Shown: positions 1-5,191 of the stretch, piece by piece
How positions within the stretch are numbered: the first letter of the stretch is position 1
How the letters are laid out: every line of letters starts with the position of its first letter
The notes under the pieces: generated by a model
What the model was told of the DNA's origin: nothing
Databases searched by the model: none
The model's input: the letters and a program-made list of their open reading frames with translations, nothing else
From: Actinomycetes bacterium
GTDB lineage: Bacteria; Actinomycetota; Actinomycetes; Mycobacteriales; Mycobacteriaceae
Assembly (NCBI GenBank): GCA_023415515.1
Contig: JAEZKH010000315.1
Location: 1-6,401 of the forward strand
Reading direction: 5' to 3'
Length of the DNA: 6,401 nucleotides
Translations under genes and position numbers: made by a program

Positions 1-1761
1 ATCGTGGACTCGCTGCGGGCGACCGGCGCGCGACCGCCCCGCCAGCTCTGGCTGCCGCCGCTGGAGACCTCGGCGACGGCCGACCAGTTGGTCCGGCTGC
101 TGCGGGGCAAGCCGTGGGATGTGGACTACGGCAAGAATCCCGGCCTGGTGTTCCCGGTCGGCATCGAGGACCGCCCGCGCCAGCACCGTCAGGACGTGCA
201 CGTGCTGGACATGCTCGGCGCCAACGCGCTGGTGATCGGCGGGCCGCAGTCCGGCGTGACCACCACGCTGGCCACGATGATGACGACGGCGGCGCTGATG
301 TACCGCCCGGAGCGCGTGCAGTTCTACTGCGTCGCCGCAGGCGGGCCGAGCCTGTCGGCCGTGGCCGGGCTGCCGCACGTGGCGGGTCTGGCCCCTGCCG
401 TCGACCGTGAAGGCGTCGGCCGCATCATCTCGTCGGTGCAGGGCATCGTCGCCGAGCGTGAGGCGGTCTTCGCCAAGACCGGGCTCGACATGGAAGAGGT
501 CCGGCGCCGCAAGTTCAGCGACAAACCCGAGCCGGTGCCGGTCGCCGGGGGTGACGTCGTTCTCGTCATCGACGGCTGGGCCACCTTCGCCGCCGAGTTC
601 CCCCAGTACGTCGACCACATCGTGGCGTTGGGCCGCTGCCTCGGCTACGGCGTGCACATCGTGATCTCGCACACCAGCTATCTGCAGGGCTTCAAGCAGG
701 CGCTCAAGCCGCTGGCCACCGAGCGCATCGAACTGCGGCTGACCGATCCCGGCGATTCCGAGATGAACCGCCAGCTCGCCAAGAAGGTCCCCAAGGGGAT
801 AGCGGGCCGTGGCCTGACCAAGCCCGGGATGCATCTGCTCATCGGCGTCCCCGAACTCGGCGAGCGGCCGGCGTCGGATGCCGCGGGCCCGGCGGCGGAC
901 GGCGGCCGGGTGGCCACCCGCGACATCGGCGCGCTGATCGCGCAGGTCTCCGGTGTTCAGAAGGCGGCGACGGTGAGCAGGCTGCCCGAATCGGTGCCGT
1001 TCGAAGAGGTGCAGCGGCTGGCCCAGCCGGTCACGCGGCGCAGCCTCGTCCCGTTCGGCCTGTCGGAAGCCGACCTCGGGCCCGCCTACGTCGACATCGC
1101 CGACCACCCGCACGTGGTCGCCGTCGGTGCGCCCAGGTCAGGACGGACCAATTTCCTGCGGGTCATGTGCCGGTCGATCACGTCGATGTACCGCCCGGAA
1201 GAAGCCCAGATCCTGGTGCTCGACCCGCGGCGGACACTGCTCGGCGTCGTACAGGGCCCGCATCTGCGCGACTACGCCTACACGCAGACCGCGATCCGCG
1301 AAGCGATCCGCGATCTCGTTGCTGAGCTGGAGAGCCGCCAACCTCCTCCCGGCACCACGCAGGAGGAGATGATGACCAAGAAGTTCTACTCCGGGCCCGA
1401 GATCTTCGTCGTCATCGACGATGCCGGGGTGTGGTCGTCGATGGACAACCCCTTGATGAATCTCGGCCCGCACGTCGAAGGGGCCAGGGACACCGGTTTG
1501 CACATATTTGCCGCCACCGCGGTGGCGAACTGGAATCAGGTCGCGATCGGCAGTTCGGTGCTCGGCAAACTCCGCGCCTCGCTCGCACCGATCCTCGTCA
1601 TGGACGGCCGGCGCGACGCCGGGAAGATCGTGGCGGACATCTACGCCGAACCGCAGCGGCCTGGCAAAGCGATTTACTTCACACGAACAGGCACTTCGGG
1701 TGCCCTCATCGGGTGGAGCACCCCTCCGACAGCACCGTCCTCGGCAGGCCCGCAAACTTAG
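1..1761 (+). CDS. eccC: EccC, type VII secretion FtsK/SpoIIIE-type ATPase, C-terminal part (ATPase domains 2 and 3), 5'-truncated by window
   Basis: This is the C-terminal 586 residues of the ESX motor, an inner-membrane ATPase with cytosolic domains that binds substrate signals and drives export. The frame is open to the window edge. The first residues (IVDSLRA, then LWLPPL) match the linker between ATPase 1 and 2 of fused EccC proteins (about 1,300-1,400 aa), so the GTG at position 4 is probably internal. Numbering from that GTG, ATPase 2 covers about 45-300. Its Walker A is GPQSGVTT with Val85 in place of Lys, its Walker B-like strand is VVLVIDGW with Asp190, and a conserved ERIELRLTD segment starts at 240. 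ATPase 3 covers about 335-560, with Walker A GAPRSGRT (Arg381 for Lys) and strand IFVVIDDAG (Asp472). Degenerate ATPases 2 and 3 are known in EccC; catalysis is mainly in ATPase 1, which lies outside the window. A split EccCb gene, as in ESX-1, is less likely but cannot be excluded. Confidence 0.96.
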   Translation: MVDSLRATGARPPRQLWLPPLETSATADQLVRLLRGKPWDVDYGKNPGLVFPVGIEDRPRQHRQDVHVLDMLGANALVIGGPQSGVTTTLATMMTTAALMYRPERVQFYCVAAGGPSLSAVAGLPHVAGLAPAVDREGVGRIISSVQGIVAEREAVFAKTGLDMEEVRRRKFSDKPEPVPVAGGDVVLVIDGWATFAAEFPQYVDHIVALGRCLGYGVHIVISHTSYLQGFKQALKPLATERIELRLTDPGDSEMNRQLAKKVPKGIAGRGLTKPGMHLLIGVPELGERPASDAAGPAADGGRVATRDIGALIAQVSGVQKAATVSRLPESVPFEEVQRLAQPVTRRSLVPFGLSEADLGPAYVDIADHPHVVAVGAPRSGRTNFLRVMCRSITSMYRPEEAQILVLDPRRTLLGVVQGPHLRDYAYTQTAIREAIRDLVAELESRQPPPGTTQEEMMTKKFYSGPEIFVVIDDAGVWSSMDNPLMNLGPHVEGARDTGLHIFAATAVANWNQVAIGSSVLGKLRASLAPILVMDGRRDAGKIVADIYAEPQRPGKAIYFTRTGTSGALIGWSTPPTAPSSAGPQT

Positions 1762-1854
1762 GCGTACAGTGGGGTCGATTTTCAAATTGGCGTCCGGAAG
1801 CAGTGCGAACCAGCCTTAGACTGCATACAGCAGCTACGTCAGTCGGGAGTGAAC
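1762..1854 (+). promoter_or_regulatory. eccC-PE intergenic region with candidate -10 element
   Basis: This 93-nt gap separates the eccC stop from the PE start. It contains TAGACT at 1817-1822, which fits the mycobacterial SigA -10 pattern TANNNT. It would place a transcript start near 1829 and leave a leader of about 25 nt. A second TANNNT match, TACAGT, lies at 1765-1770. No good -35 sits at normal spacing; TTGGCG at 1787-1792 is 24 nt from TAGACT, which is too far. The gap is unusually long for an otherwise tight operon, so an internal promoter for the secreted substrates is plausible. This is pattern reading only. Confidence 0.3.
1845..1849 (+). promoter_or_regulatory. Shine-Dalgarno site that sets the PE start
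   Basis: GGGAG lies 5 nt upstream of the ATG at 1855. The in-frame GTG at 1849 overlaps this motif and would have no ribosome site of its own. The ATG at 1855 is therefore the better start, shortening the protein by two residues. Confidence 0.6.
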
Positions 1855-2163
1855 ATGCTGATAAACGTCGATCCGGCGATCCTCGCGGCGCAGGCCACCG
1901 CGGAGAGCGGAGGCGCCGCCACCCTCGCGGCGGCGGCAGCGGCCGCCGCAGGTCCCACCTCAGCGGTGGTGCCGCCGGGCGCCGACGATGTGTCGGTGCG
2001 CGCGGCCGCAGCGCTGATCGCGAGGAGCGCCGCGACGACGGGCATCCTCGCCGAGTACATCGCGATGCGGGAACTGTTCGCTGGCACGGTCGGAACCAGC
2101 GGTGCCACCTACACCGCGGTCGAGGCCATCAACACCGCCGCGGCCACCATCGGAGGGGCATAG
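1855..2163 (+). CDS. PE: PE family protein, putative type VII substrate
   Basis: This 102-aa protein consists of one PE domain, the usual length of about 100 residues, with no PGRS or other C-terminal extension. It begins MLINVDPAILAAQATAES, the place where PE proteins carry their Pro-Glu motif; here the motif reads Asp-Pro, so the call rests on overall fold pattern and context. The sequence is Ala-rich and suggests two long helices, with a break around VVPPGADDVS (about residues 40-49). The C-terminal helix carries YTAVE at 86-90, which fits the general ESX secretion signal YxxxD/E. PE proteins form helical-bundle heterodimers with the adjacent PPE, and the signal of the pair sits on the PE partner. 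The PPE start follows 6 nt after the stop, which suggests translational coupling and a fixed ratio. I chose ATG 1855 over GTG 1849 because of the GGGAG at 1845-1849. Confidence 0.9.
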   Translation: MLINVDPAILAAQATAESGGAATLAAAAAAAAGPTSAVVPPGADDVSVRAAAALIARSAATTGILAEYIAMRELFAGTVGTSGATYTAVEAINTAAATIGGA

Positions 2164-2169
2164 CCACTC

Positions 2170-3411
2170 GTGGCCGGCCAGTGGAGTGCGTTCCCGCCTG
2201 AGGTGAACGCCGGCCAACTGATGGCTGGGGACAACGGCGCCAGCATCGCGGCGGCAGCCGCCGCCTACGAAGCGCTCGCCGCAGCGCTGACCGCCGAAGG
2301 CGCCAAGATGGCGGCCACCGCAGGGGTCACCGCGTCGACCGGATGGGTCGGGGTGGGCGGAGCGGCCATGATGGCCACCGCGATGCCCTATGTCGCCGCG
2401 CTGCAGTTGCTCGCGGCCTGGGTGCAGGAGTCGGCGATCGCGGCGGCCGGCATCGAGCAGGCCTACGTCACCGCGAAGACCGCGATGATCCCGGTGCCCG
2501 TGTGCACGGGCAACCGCGCCACGTGGACCGGTCTGGCCATGACGAACTTCTGCGGCATCAACTTTCCGCCGATGGGGGTGCTCGACGGCCTCTACGAGGG
2601 GTACTGGCTGAACAACGCCGGGCAGATGGGCGGATACGAAGGCGTCGTGACGGCGATCCTGACCGCCCTGCTCACCCCGCCGCCGCCTGCGCCGCTGACC
2701 GCCAACCCCGCGGGCCCGGCCGGCCAGGCGGCCGCGATCAGCCAGGCCGCCGCCCACGGCGCCACCAACGCCGCGATGACCCAGAGCCTCAACGGCGTCA
2801 ACCAGGCCTCCAGCGCAGTTCAACCGGGTGCCCAGGCCGCGGCCGCGCCTGCGAACTCCATGGCCTCGATGGCGCCGCAGATGATGAGCCAGCTGGGCCA
2901 GCTGCCGCAGATGGCGGCGCAGCCCCTGCAGATGCTCGGCCAGTTCCCGCAGATGCTCGGGCAGATGCCGCAGATGGCGATGGGCATGCTCGGGCCGCTG
3001 AGCCAGGGCATGGGCCAGGGTGGTCTCGGCGGCATCGACAAGGTCGGCCAGTTCGACCAGACGACTCTTGCGGCCACCACCGATGCCGCCGCGCGCGGCG
3101 GCGGTGGCGGCGGCGGCGCGGGCGGCTTCGGCAGCGGGGCGGGGGTGATGTCGAGCTTCACCCGCCCGACCGGGAGCTTCAATGCGCCAGGACCACCCAA
3201 GCTGCCGACCGGGTGGACGCCCGGCGCCGGTGTCCCCGAGGTCGCCGCGTCGGCGGGTCCGGCAACGGGTGCGGGAACCGGCGGCCTCTACGGCGCCCCG
3301 GCCGCGGCGGGCGCTGCGGGCCAGCTGGGACGCGACGAGCGCAGGGAGGGCTCCGCCGAGGGCAGGACCATGCAGCTAACGGTTGGTCCACGTTCCGGAA
3401 GGGAGGACTGA
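2170..3411 (+). CDS. PPE: PPE family protein (PPE69/ESX-2-like), putative type VII substrate
   Basis: This 413-aa protein starts at GTG 2170, with GGAGGGG at 2152-2158 (11 nt upstream, inside the end of PE). The Pro-Pro-Glu motif is at residues 9-11 in SAFPPEVNAG. The helical PPE domain covers about 1-170 and has a WxG motif, W59-V-G61, in the helix hairpin. Residues about 170-235 are Ala/Pro/Gln-rich. A Met/Gln/Pro/Leu region at about 237-285 repeats QMLGQxP-type units, followed by a Gly-rich stretch near 310-325 and a low-complexity tail. I see neither the SVP nor the PPW subfamily signature, which fits an ESX-locus PPE rather than an expanded one. From memory it resembles PPE69 (Rv3892c) of ESX-2, including the WxGVG region, a Cys-x-x-Asn-Arg motif after the PPE helices, Gly-Gly-Val-Leu/Val helices and a SFTRP motif near the end. 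It is expected to pair with the upstream PE and to be bound by the EspG encoded at 4197-5093. Confidence 0.93.
   Translation: MAGQWSAFPPEVNAGQLMAGDNGASIAAAAAAYEALAAALTAEGAKMAATAGVTASTGWVGVGGAAMMATAMPYVAALQLLAAWVQESAIAAAGIEQAYVTAKTAMIPVPVCTGNRATWTGLAMTNFCGINFPPMGVLDGLYEGYWLNNAGQMGGYEGVVTAILTALLTPPPPAPLTANPAGPAGQAAAISQAAAHGATNAAMTQSLNGVNQASSAVQPGAQAAAAPANSMASMAPQMMSQLGQLPQMAAQPLQMLGQFPQMLGQMPQMAMGMLGPLSQGMGQGGLGGIDKVGQFDQTTLAATTDAAARGGGGGGGAGGFGSGAGVMSSFTRPTGSFNAPGPPKLPTGWTPGAGVPEVAASAGPATGAGTGGLYGAPAAAGAAGQLGRDERREGSAEGRTMQLTVGPRSGRED
2929..2970 (+). repeat. Two tandem 21-nt units coding for QMLGQxP in the PPE
   Basis: Units at 2929-2949 and 2950-2970 encode QMLGQFP and QMLGQMP. They are nearly identical in the first 11 nt and differ mainly in the Phe/Met codon. 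Degenerate copies flank them: QLGQLPQMAA from about 2890, and QMAMGML from 2971. The block is in frame and part of the PPE C-terminal region. Confidence 0.7.
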
Positions 3412-3495
3412 CCAAGAAATTGGTGCAAAGACCTCCGCGCACGCGGAATAGGCTCTAGACATCTCGTCAGCAAATTTGAGGAAAAGGAATACCAA
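3412..3495 (+). promoter_or_regulatory. PPE-esx intergenic region with candidate promoter
   Basis: This 84-nt gap separates PPE from the first WXG100 gene. TAGGCT at 3449-3454 fits the mycobacterial -10 pattern TANNNT, putting a start near 3461 and a leader of about 35 nt. A strong purine-rich ribosome site, AAAGGA at 3483-3488, lies 7 nt before GTG 3496. TTGGTG at 3420-3425 is too far away (23 nt) to be a standard -35. A perfect 14-nt inverted repeat at 3434-3447 abuts the -10. Separate transcription of the abundant Esx pair would make sense, but only sequence pattern supports it. Confidence 0.3.
3434..3447. repeat. 14-nt inverted repeat, candidate operator
   Basis: The sequence TCCGCGCACGCGGA has perfect 6-nt arms (3434-3439 and 3442-3447) around a 2-nt centre. 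The centre is too short for a comfortable RNA hairpin loop, so a protein-binding DNA palindrome is the likelier reading. It sits just upstream of the TAGGCT candidate -10 at 3449. In GC-rich DNA such short palindromes also arise by chance. Confidence 0.35.
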
Positions 3496-3804
3496 GTGGC
3501 ATCCACCATTATCGTCGGCGCCGACAAGCTACGCGCCGCAGCGAGCCAGCTGGAGAATCTCCGCAACGAGGCCGAGGGCGTCCTCACCAACTATCTGCAG
3601 GCCTCGCACAACATCGCGGGTGGCGGATGGCAGGGCGACGCGGCGATGGCCAACGTGGTCACCACCGAAGAGATCCACAACGCGCAGATGAAACTCAACA
3701 CCCAGTGGGGCGAGCTGATCCACGCGCTGCAGGCCGCGGCAACCAGATACGAGGAGCAGGAGGCGGCCGCACGCGCCGCCATGCAGGGCGTCTCGCAGGC
3801 CTAG
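3496..3804 (+). CDS. esxD: WXG100 family protein, EsxB/CFP-10 position, EsxD-like
   Basis: This 102-aa secreted helical-hairpin protein is the first of a tandem WXG100 pair. It has the Trp-x-Gly turn at W45-Q46-G47, between an N-terminal helix (about 10-38) and a C-terminal helix (about 53-95). YEEQE at 85-89 matches the YxxxD/E export signal, as expected for the EsxB-type partner that engages EccC. No Sec signal peptide or membrane segment is present. The start is GTG 3496, supported by AAAGGA 7 nt upstream; no other start gives a WXG100 of normal length. The next gene starts 26 nt after the stop, so the two are almost certainly co-expressed and form a 1:1 heterodimer. Remembered EsxD (Rv3891c, ESX-2) aligns along its length, sharing the TI-V start, LR pair, YL before the turn, T-x-x-E-I-x-N after it, and E-x-EA near the tail. 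The family call is firm; EsxD orthology is probable. Confidence 0.94.
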   Translation: MASTIIVGADKLRAAASQLENLRNEAEGVLTNYLQASHNIAGGGWQGDAAMANVVTTEEIHNAQMKLNTQWGELIHALQAAATRYEEQEAAARAAMQGVSQA

Positions 3805-3830
3805 TCACCCCTTCCAGAAAGGACCATCAC

Positions 3831-4115
3831 ATGTTTCAGTACACCCCCGGCGAGATCGCAGATCTCGCGCAGGGCATCGGCGGCGCCGCCAGCCATCTCG
3901 AGAACATCCGGTCGTCGGCGACCAACACCCTCGTCGCCGTCCGCGAGGAGTTCGAAGGCACCGGCGGCGGGTCGTTCGAACACGCTCAGATGTTGATCAA
4001 CTCCGGCATCGACGAGGGCGTCGAGGTCTGCAACAGGCATTCCAGCACCGTCATGCACGTGCTCGACGAAATGGTGAACACCGACGCGGCCGCAGGCCAC
4101 TCGTTCGGGGTCTGA
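3831..4115 (+). CDS. esxC: WXG100-like protein, EsxA/ESAT-6 position, EsxC-like, lacking the WXG Trp
   Basis: This 94-aa protein, the length of ESAT-6-type proteins, is the second member of the Esx pair. The start is ATG 3831, with AGAAAGGA at 3816-3823 giving 7-nt spacing. Helix one covers about 6-40 and helix two about 48-80. The turn reads F41-E-G43 instead of Trp-x-Gly, and there is no Tyr-x-x-x-Asp/Glu in the tail, so export should depend on the signal of its partner. Remembered EsxC (Rv3890c, ESX-2) also has Phe in place of Trp. It shares the Y-x-PG start, the F-x-G-x-G...F...AQ centre, a central His, and the HVLD...TD-x-A ending. The protein is predicted to heterodimerise with the product of 3496-3804. 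The stop is followed 23 nt later by a strong hairpin that may insulate the Esx transcript from espG. Confidence 0.93.
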   Translation: MFQYTPGEIADLAQGIGGAASHLENIRSSATNTLVAVREEFEGTGGGSFEHAQMLINSGIDEGVEVCNRHSSTVMHVLDEMVNTDAAAGHSFGV

Positions 4116-4137
4116 CACACCGCCGCATCCACGTACG

Positions 4138-4171
4138 CAGGGGAGGCCGACCGACGTGTTGGCCTCCCCTG
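4138..4171 (+). terminator. Strong stem-loop between esx pair and espG
   Basis: The arms at 4138-4151 and 4158-4171 pair over 14 bp (13 Watson-Crick plus one G-U at 4149/4160) around a 6-nt loop at 4152-4157. The core is AGGGGAGGCC against GGCCTCCCCT. No U-tract follows (the next bases are ATACGTCC), so it is not a canonical intrinsic terminator. It could be a U-less mycobacterial-type attenuator or an mRNA-stabilising 3' end for the esx transcript. It starts 23 nt after the esx stop and ends 26 nt before the espG start, leaving the espG ribosome site (GAGGGA, 4185-4190) free. Confidence 0.75.
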
Positions 4172-4196
4172 ATACGTCCAGACCGAGGGACGGACG

Positions 4197-5093
4197 ATGG
4201 CTGATCTGACGACGACACCGAACGGGATCTGGATTCTTCAGGCCCTGCTCGGCGTCGAGAAGATGCCGACCGCGCTGCGGCTTCGCCCCTTCATACCGTC
4301 GGTCGACGGCGACGGCACCGTCGCCACGACGCTCGGGGATGTCCCGTGGTCGCAGACCGCCGAATACCAGACGCATGTCGCGGCAGGCGTCATCGATGCC
4401 GACGGTCGCGTCGACGACGCGGTCCGCGACTGGATGGCCGTCGTCGGCAGGCCACAGCGCGAGGTGCTCGTGGTGATTCGCCGGCCCAAGCCGATCGACG
4501 GCCCCGCACCCGAGGACGAGGACGCCGTGCCGCTCATCGAGGAGCGGGTGATGTCCATCTGCCAGCGCGACCGCTGGCTGGCCATGATCGCGCGCAGCGG
4601 CGACGAAATCGTGCTCGCCCCGATCGGCGAGGCCGCGCGGAACGACGAGCAGATCGACTTGATCTGCGACACCGTGCTGTACGCCTTCTCCCGCGGTGAG
4701 GCCGCGCCGATCTCCGGCTTCAACGTGCCGAGCGCGACGTTCGAGAGCACGCTGAAGGAGAACGTGCCCAAGGGTCGCGCGGTGCTGGCGGCGGCGCTCG
4801 CCCGCCTGGGGCTGGCACCCGACCAGGTGCAGGTGCTGTCGGCCGCCTGCCACCTCGACGAGTCGGCCATGGCGGTCGTCTCGGTCATCGACCACGGCAT
4901 CGAACGCCACTTCCACCCCGATGTCATCTCGGTGATCGATTCCGAGCACGGCCGCATCACGATCAGCCACACGACGGGGCCGGACGGAACGCGGTGGACG
5001 AGCGTCTGGCCCACCTCTACCGACGCGCTACGGCACGATCTCGCCAAACTCCTCAATTCGGCGAAGGCGCCCGCCGCGCCCGTCGCCCGATGA
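4197..5093 (+). CDS. espG: EspG, ESX-specific PPE chaperone (EspG2-like)
   Basis: EspG is a soluble cytosolic chaperone that binds the tip of the PPE partner in PE-PPE dimers, preventing aggregation and directing them to their own ESX system. This 298-aa protein has the usual family size (about 270-300 aa). ATG 4197 is preceded by GAGGGA at 4185-4190 (6 nt spacing). The N-terminus, PNGIWILQALLGVEKMPTAL, matches the EspG opening, followed by LRPF and a Leu/Val-rich strand at about 88-95 (REVLVVI). A second repeat-like half ends with a strand of GRITISHTT type and a C-terminal helix, DALRHDLAKLLN. There is no signal peptide or membrane segment. Remembered EspG2 (Rv3889c) matches at both ends. 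An acidic insertion (about 101-116, DGPAPEDEDAVP) appears extra relative to EspG2. The position directly after the Esx pair is the same as in ESX-2, -3 and -5, and the locus PPE at 2170-3411 is the likely client. Confidence 0.93.
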   Translation: MADLTTTPNGIWILQALLGVEKMPTALRLRPFIPSVDGDGTVATTLGDVPWSQTAEYQTHVAAGVIDADGRVDDAVRDWMAVVGRPQREVLVVIRRPKPIDGPAPEDEDAVPLIEERVMSICQRDRWLAMIARSGDEIVLAPIGEAARNDEQIDLICDTVLYAFSRGEAAPISGFNVPSATFESTLKENVPKGRAVLAAALARLGLAPDQVQVLSAACHLDESAMAVVSVIDHGIERHFHPDVISVIDSEHGRITISHTTGPDGTRWTSVWPTSTDALRHDLAKLLNSAKAPAAPVAR

Positions 5094-5191
5094 GCCGCCA
5101 GCAAACACCCTCGAACACACCGATGACCACCGCCTCGCTCCCCGGAATCTGCGCCTCGCCGGGGCCGGACCCGCAAGTAAGGTATTGAGTC
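5094..5191 (+). promoter_or_regulatory. espG-eccB intergenic region with candidate near-leaderless promoter
   Basis: This 98-nt gap has no coding content. TAAGGT at 5178-5183 fits TANNNT, and a start 7 nt later (near 5190) would almost coincide with the eccB ATG at 5192. That would give a leaderless or nearly leaderless message, common in mycobacteria. Alternatively AAGG at 5179-5182 could act as a weak ribosome site 9 nt before the ATG. A 6-bp GC stem (CCCCGG 5140-5145 with CCGGGG 5159-5164, 13-nt loop) precedes it and could be a weak transcription end for espG. None of this is proven by sequence alone. Confidence 0.35.

Noticed and set aside
4..1761. GTG at position 4 as a true start of a separate EccCb protein
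   Set aside because: The frame is open upstream to the window edge, and the first residues match the inter-ATPase linker of fused EccC proteins. No ribosome site can be seen before it, so a window cut inside a longer gene is likelier.
1849..1851. GTG 1849 as the PE start
   Set aside because: It overlaps the GGGAG that best serves ATG 1855, leaving it without a ribosome site. It would add only two residues.
1431..2201. 256-codon plus-strand frame bridging eccC, the gap and PE
   Set aside because: It runs out of frame through the end of eccC and the PE gene, is Arg-rich and lacks motifs. The eccC and PE frames account for the same DNA.
1960..2823. 287-codon open frame on the minus strand opposite PE and PPE
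   Set aside because: The Gly/Arg/His-rich shadow translation shows no recognisable domain, and the opposite strand encodes well-supported PE and PPE proteins.
3091..3140. Gly-rich stretch in the PPE as a PGRS-type repeat
   Set aside because: It is one short poly-Gly run, without the repeated Gly-Gly-Ala or Gly-Gly-Asn pattern that defines PGRS.
3801..4970. 389-codon open frame on the minus strand
   Set aside because: It is antisense to the second Esx gene and espG and runs through the hairpin. The His/Arg/Asp-rich composition suggests a third-position GC artefact, not a protein.
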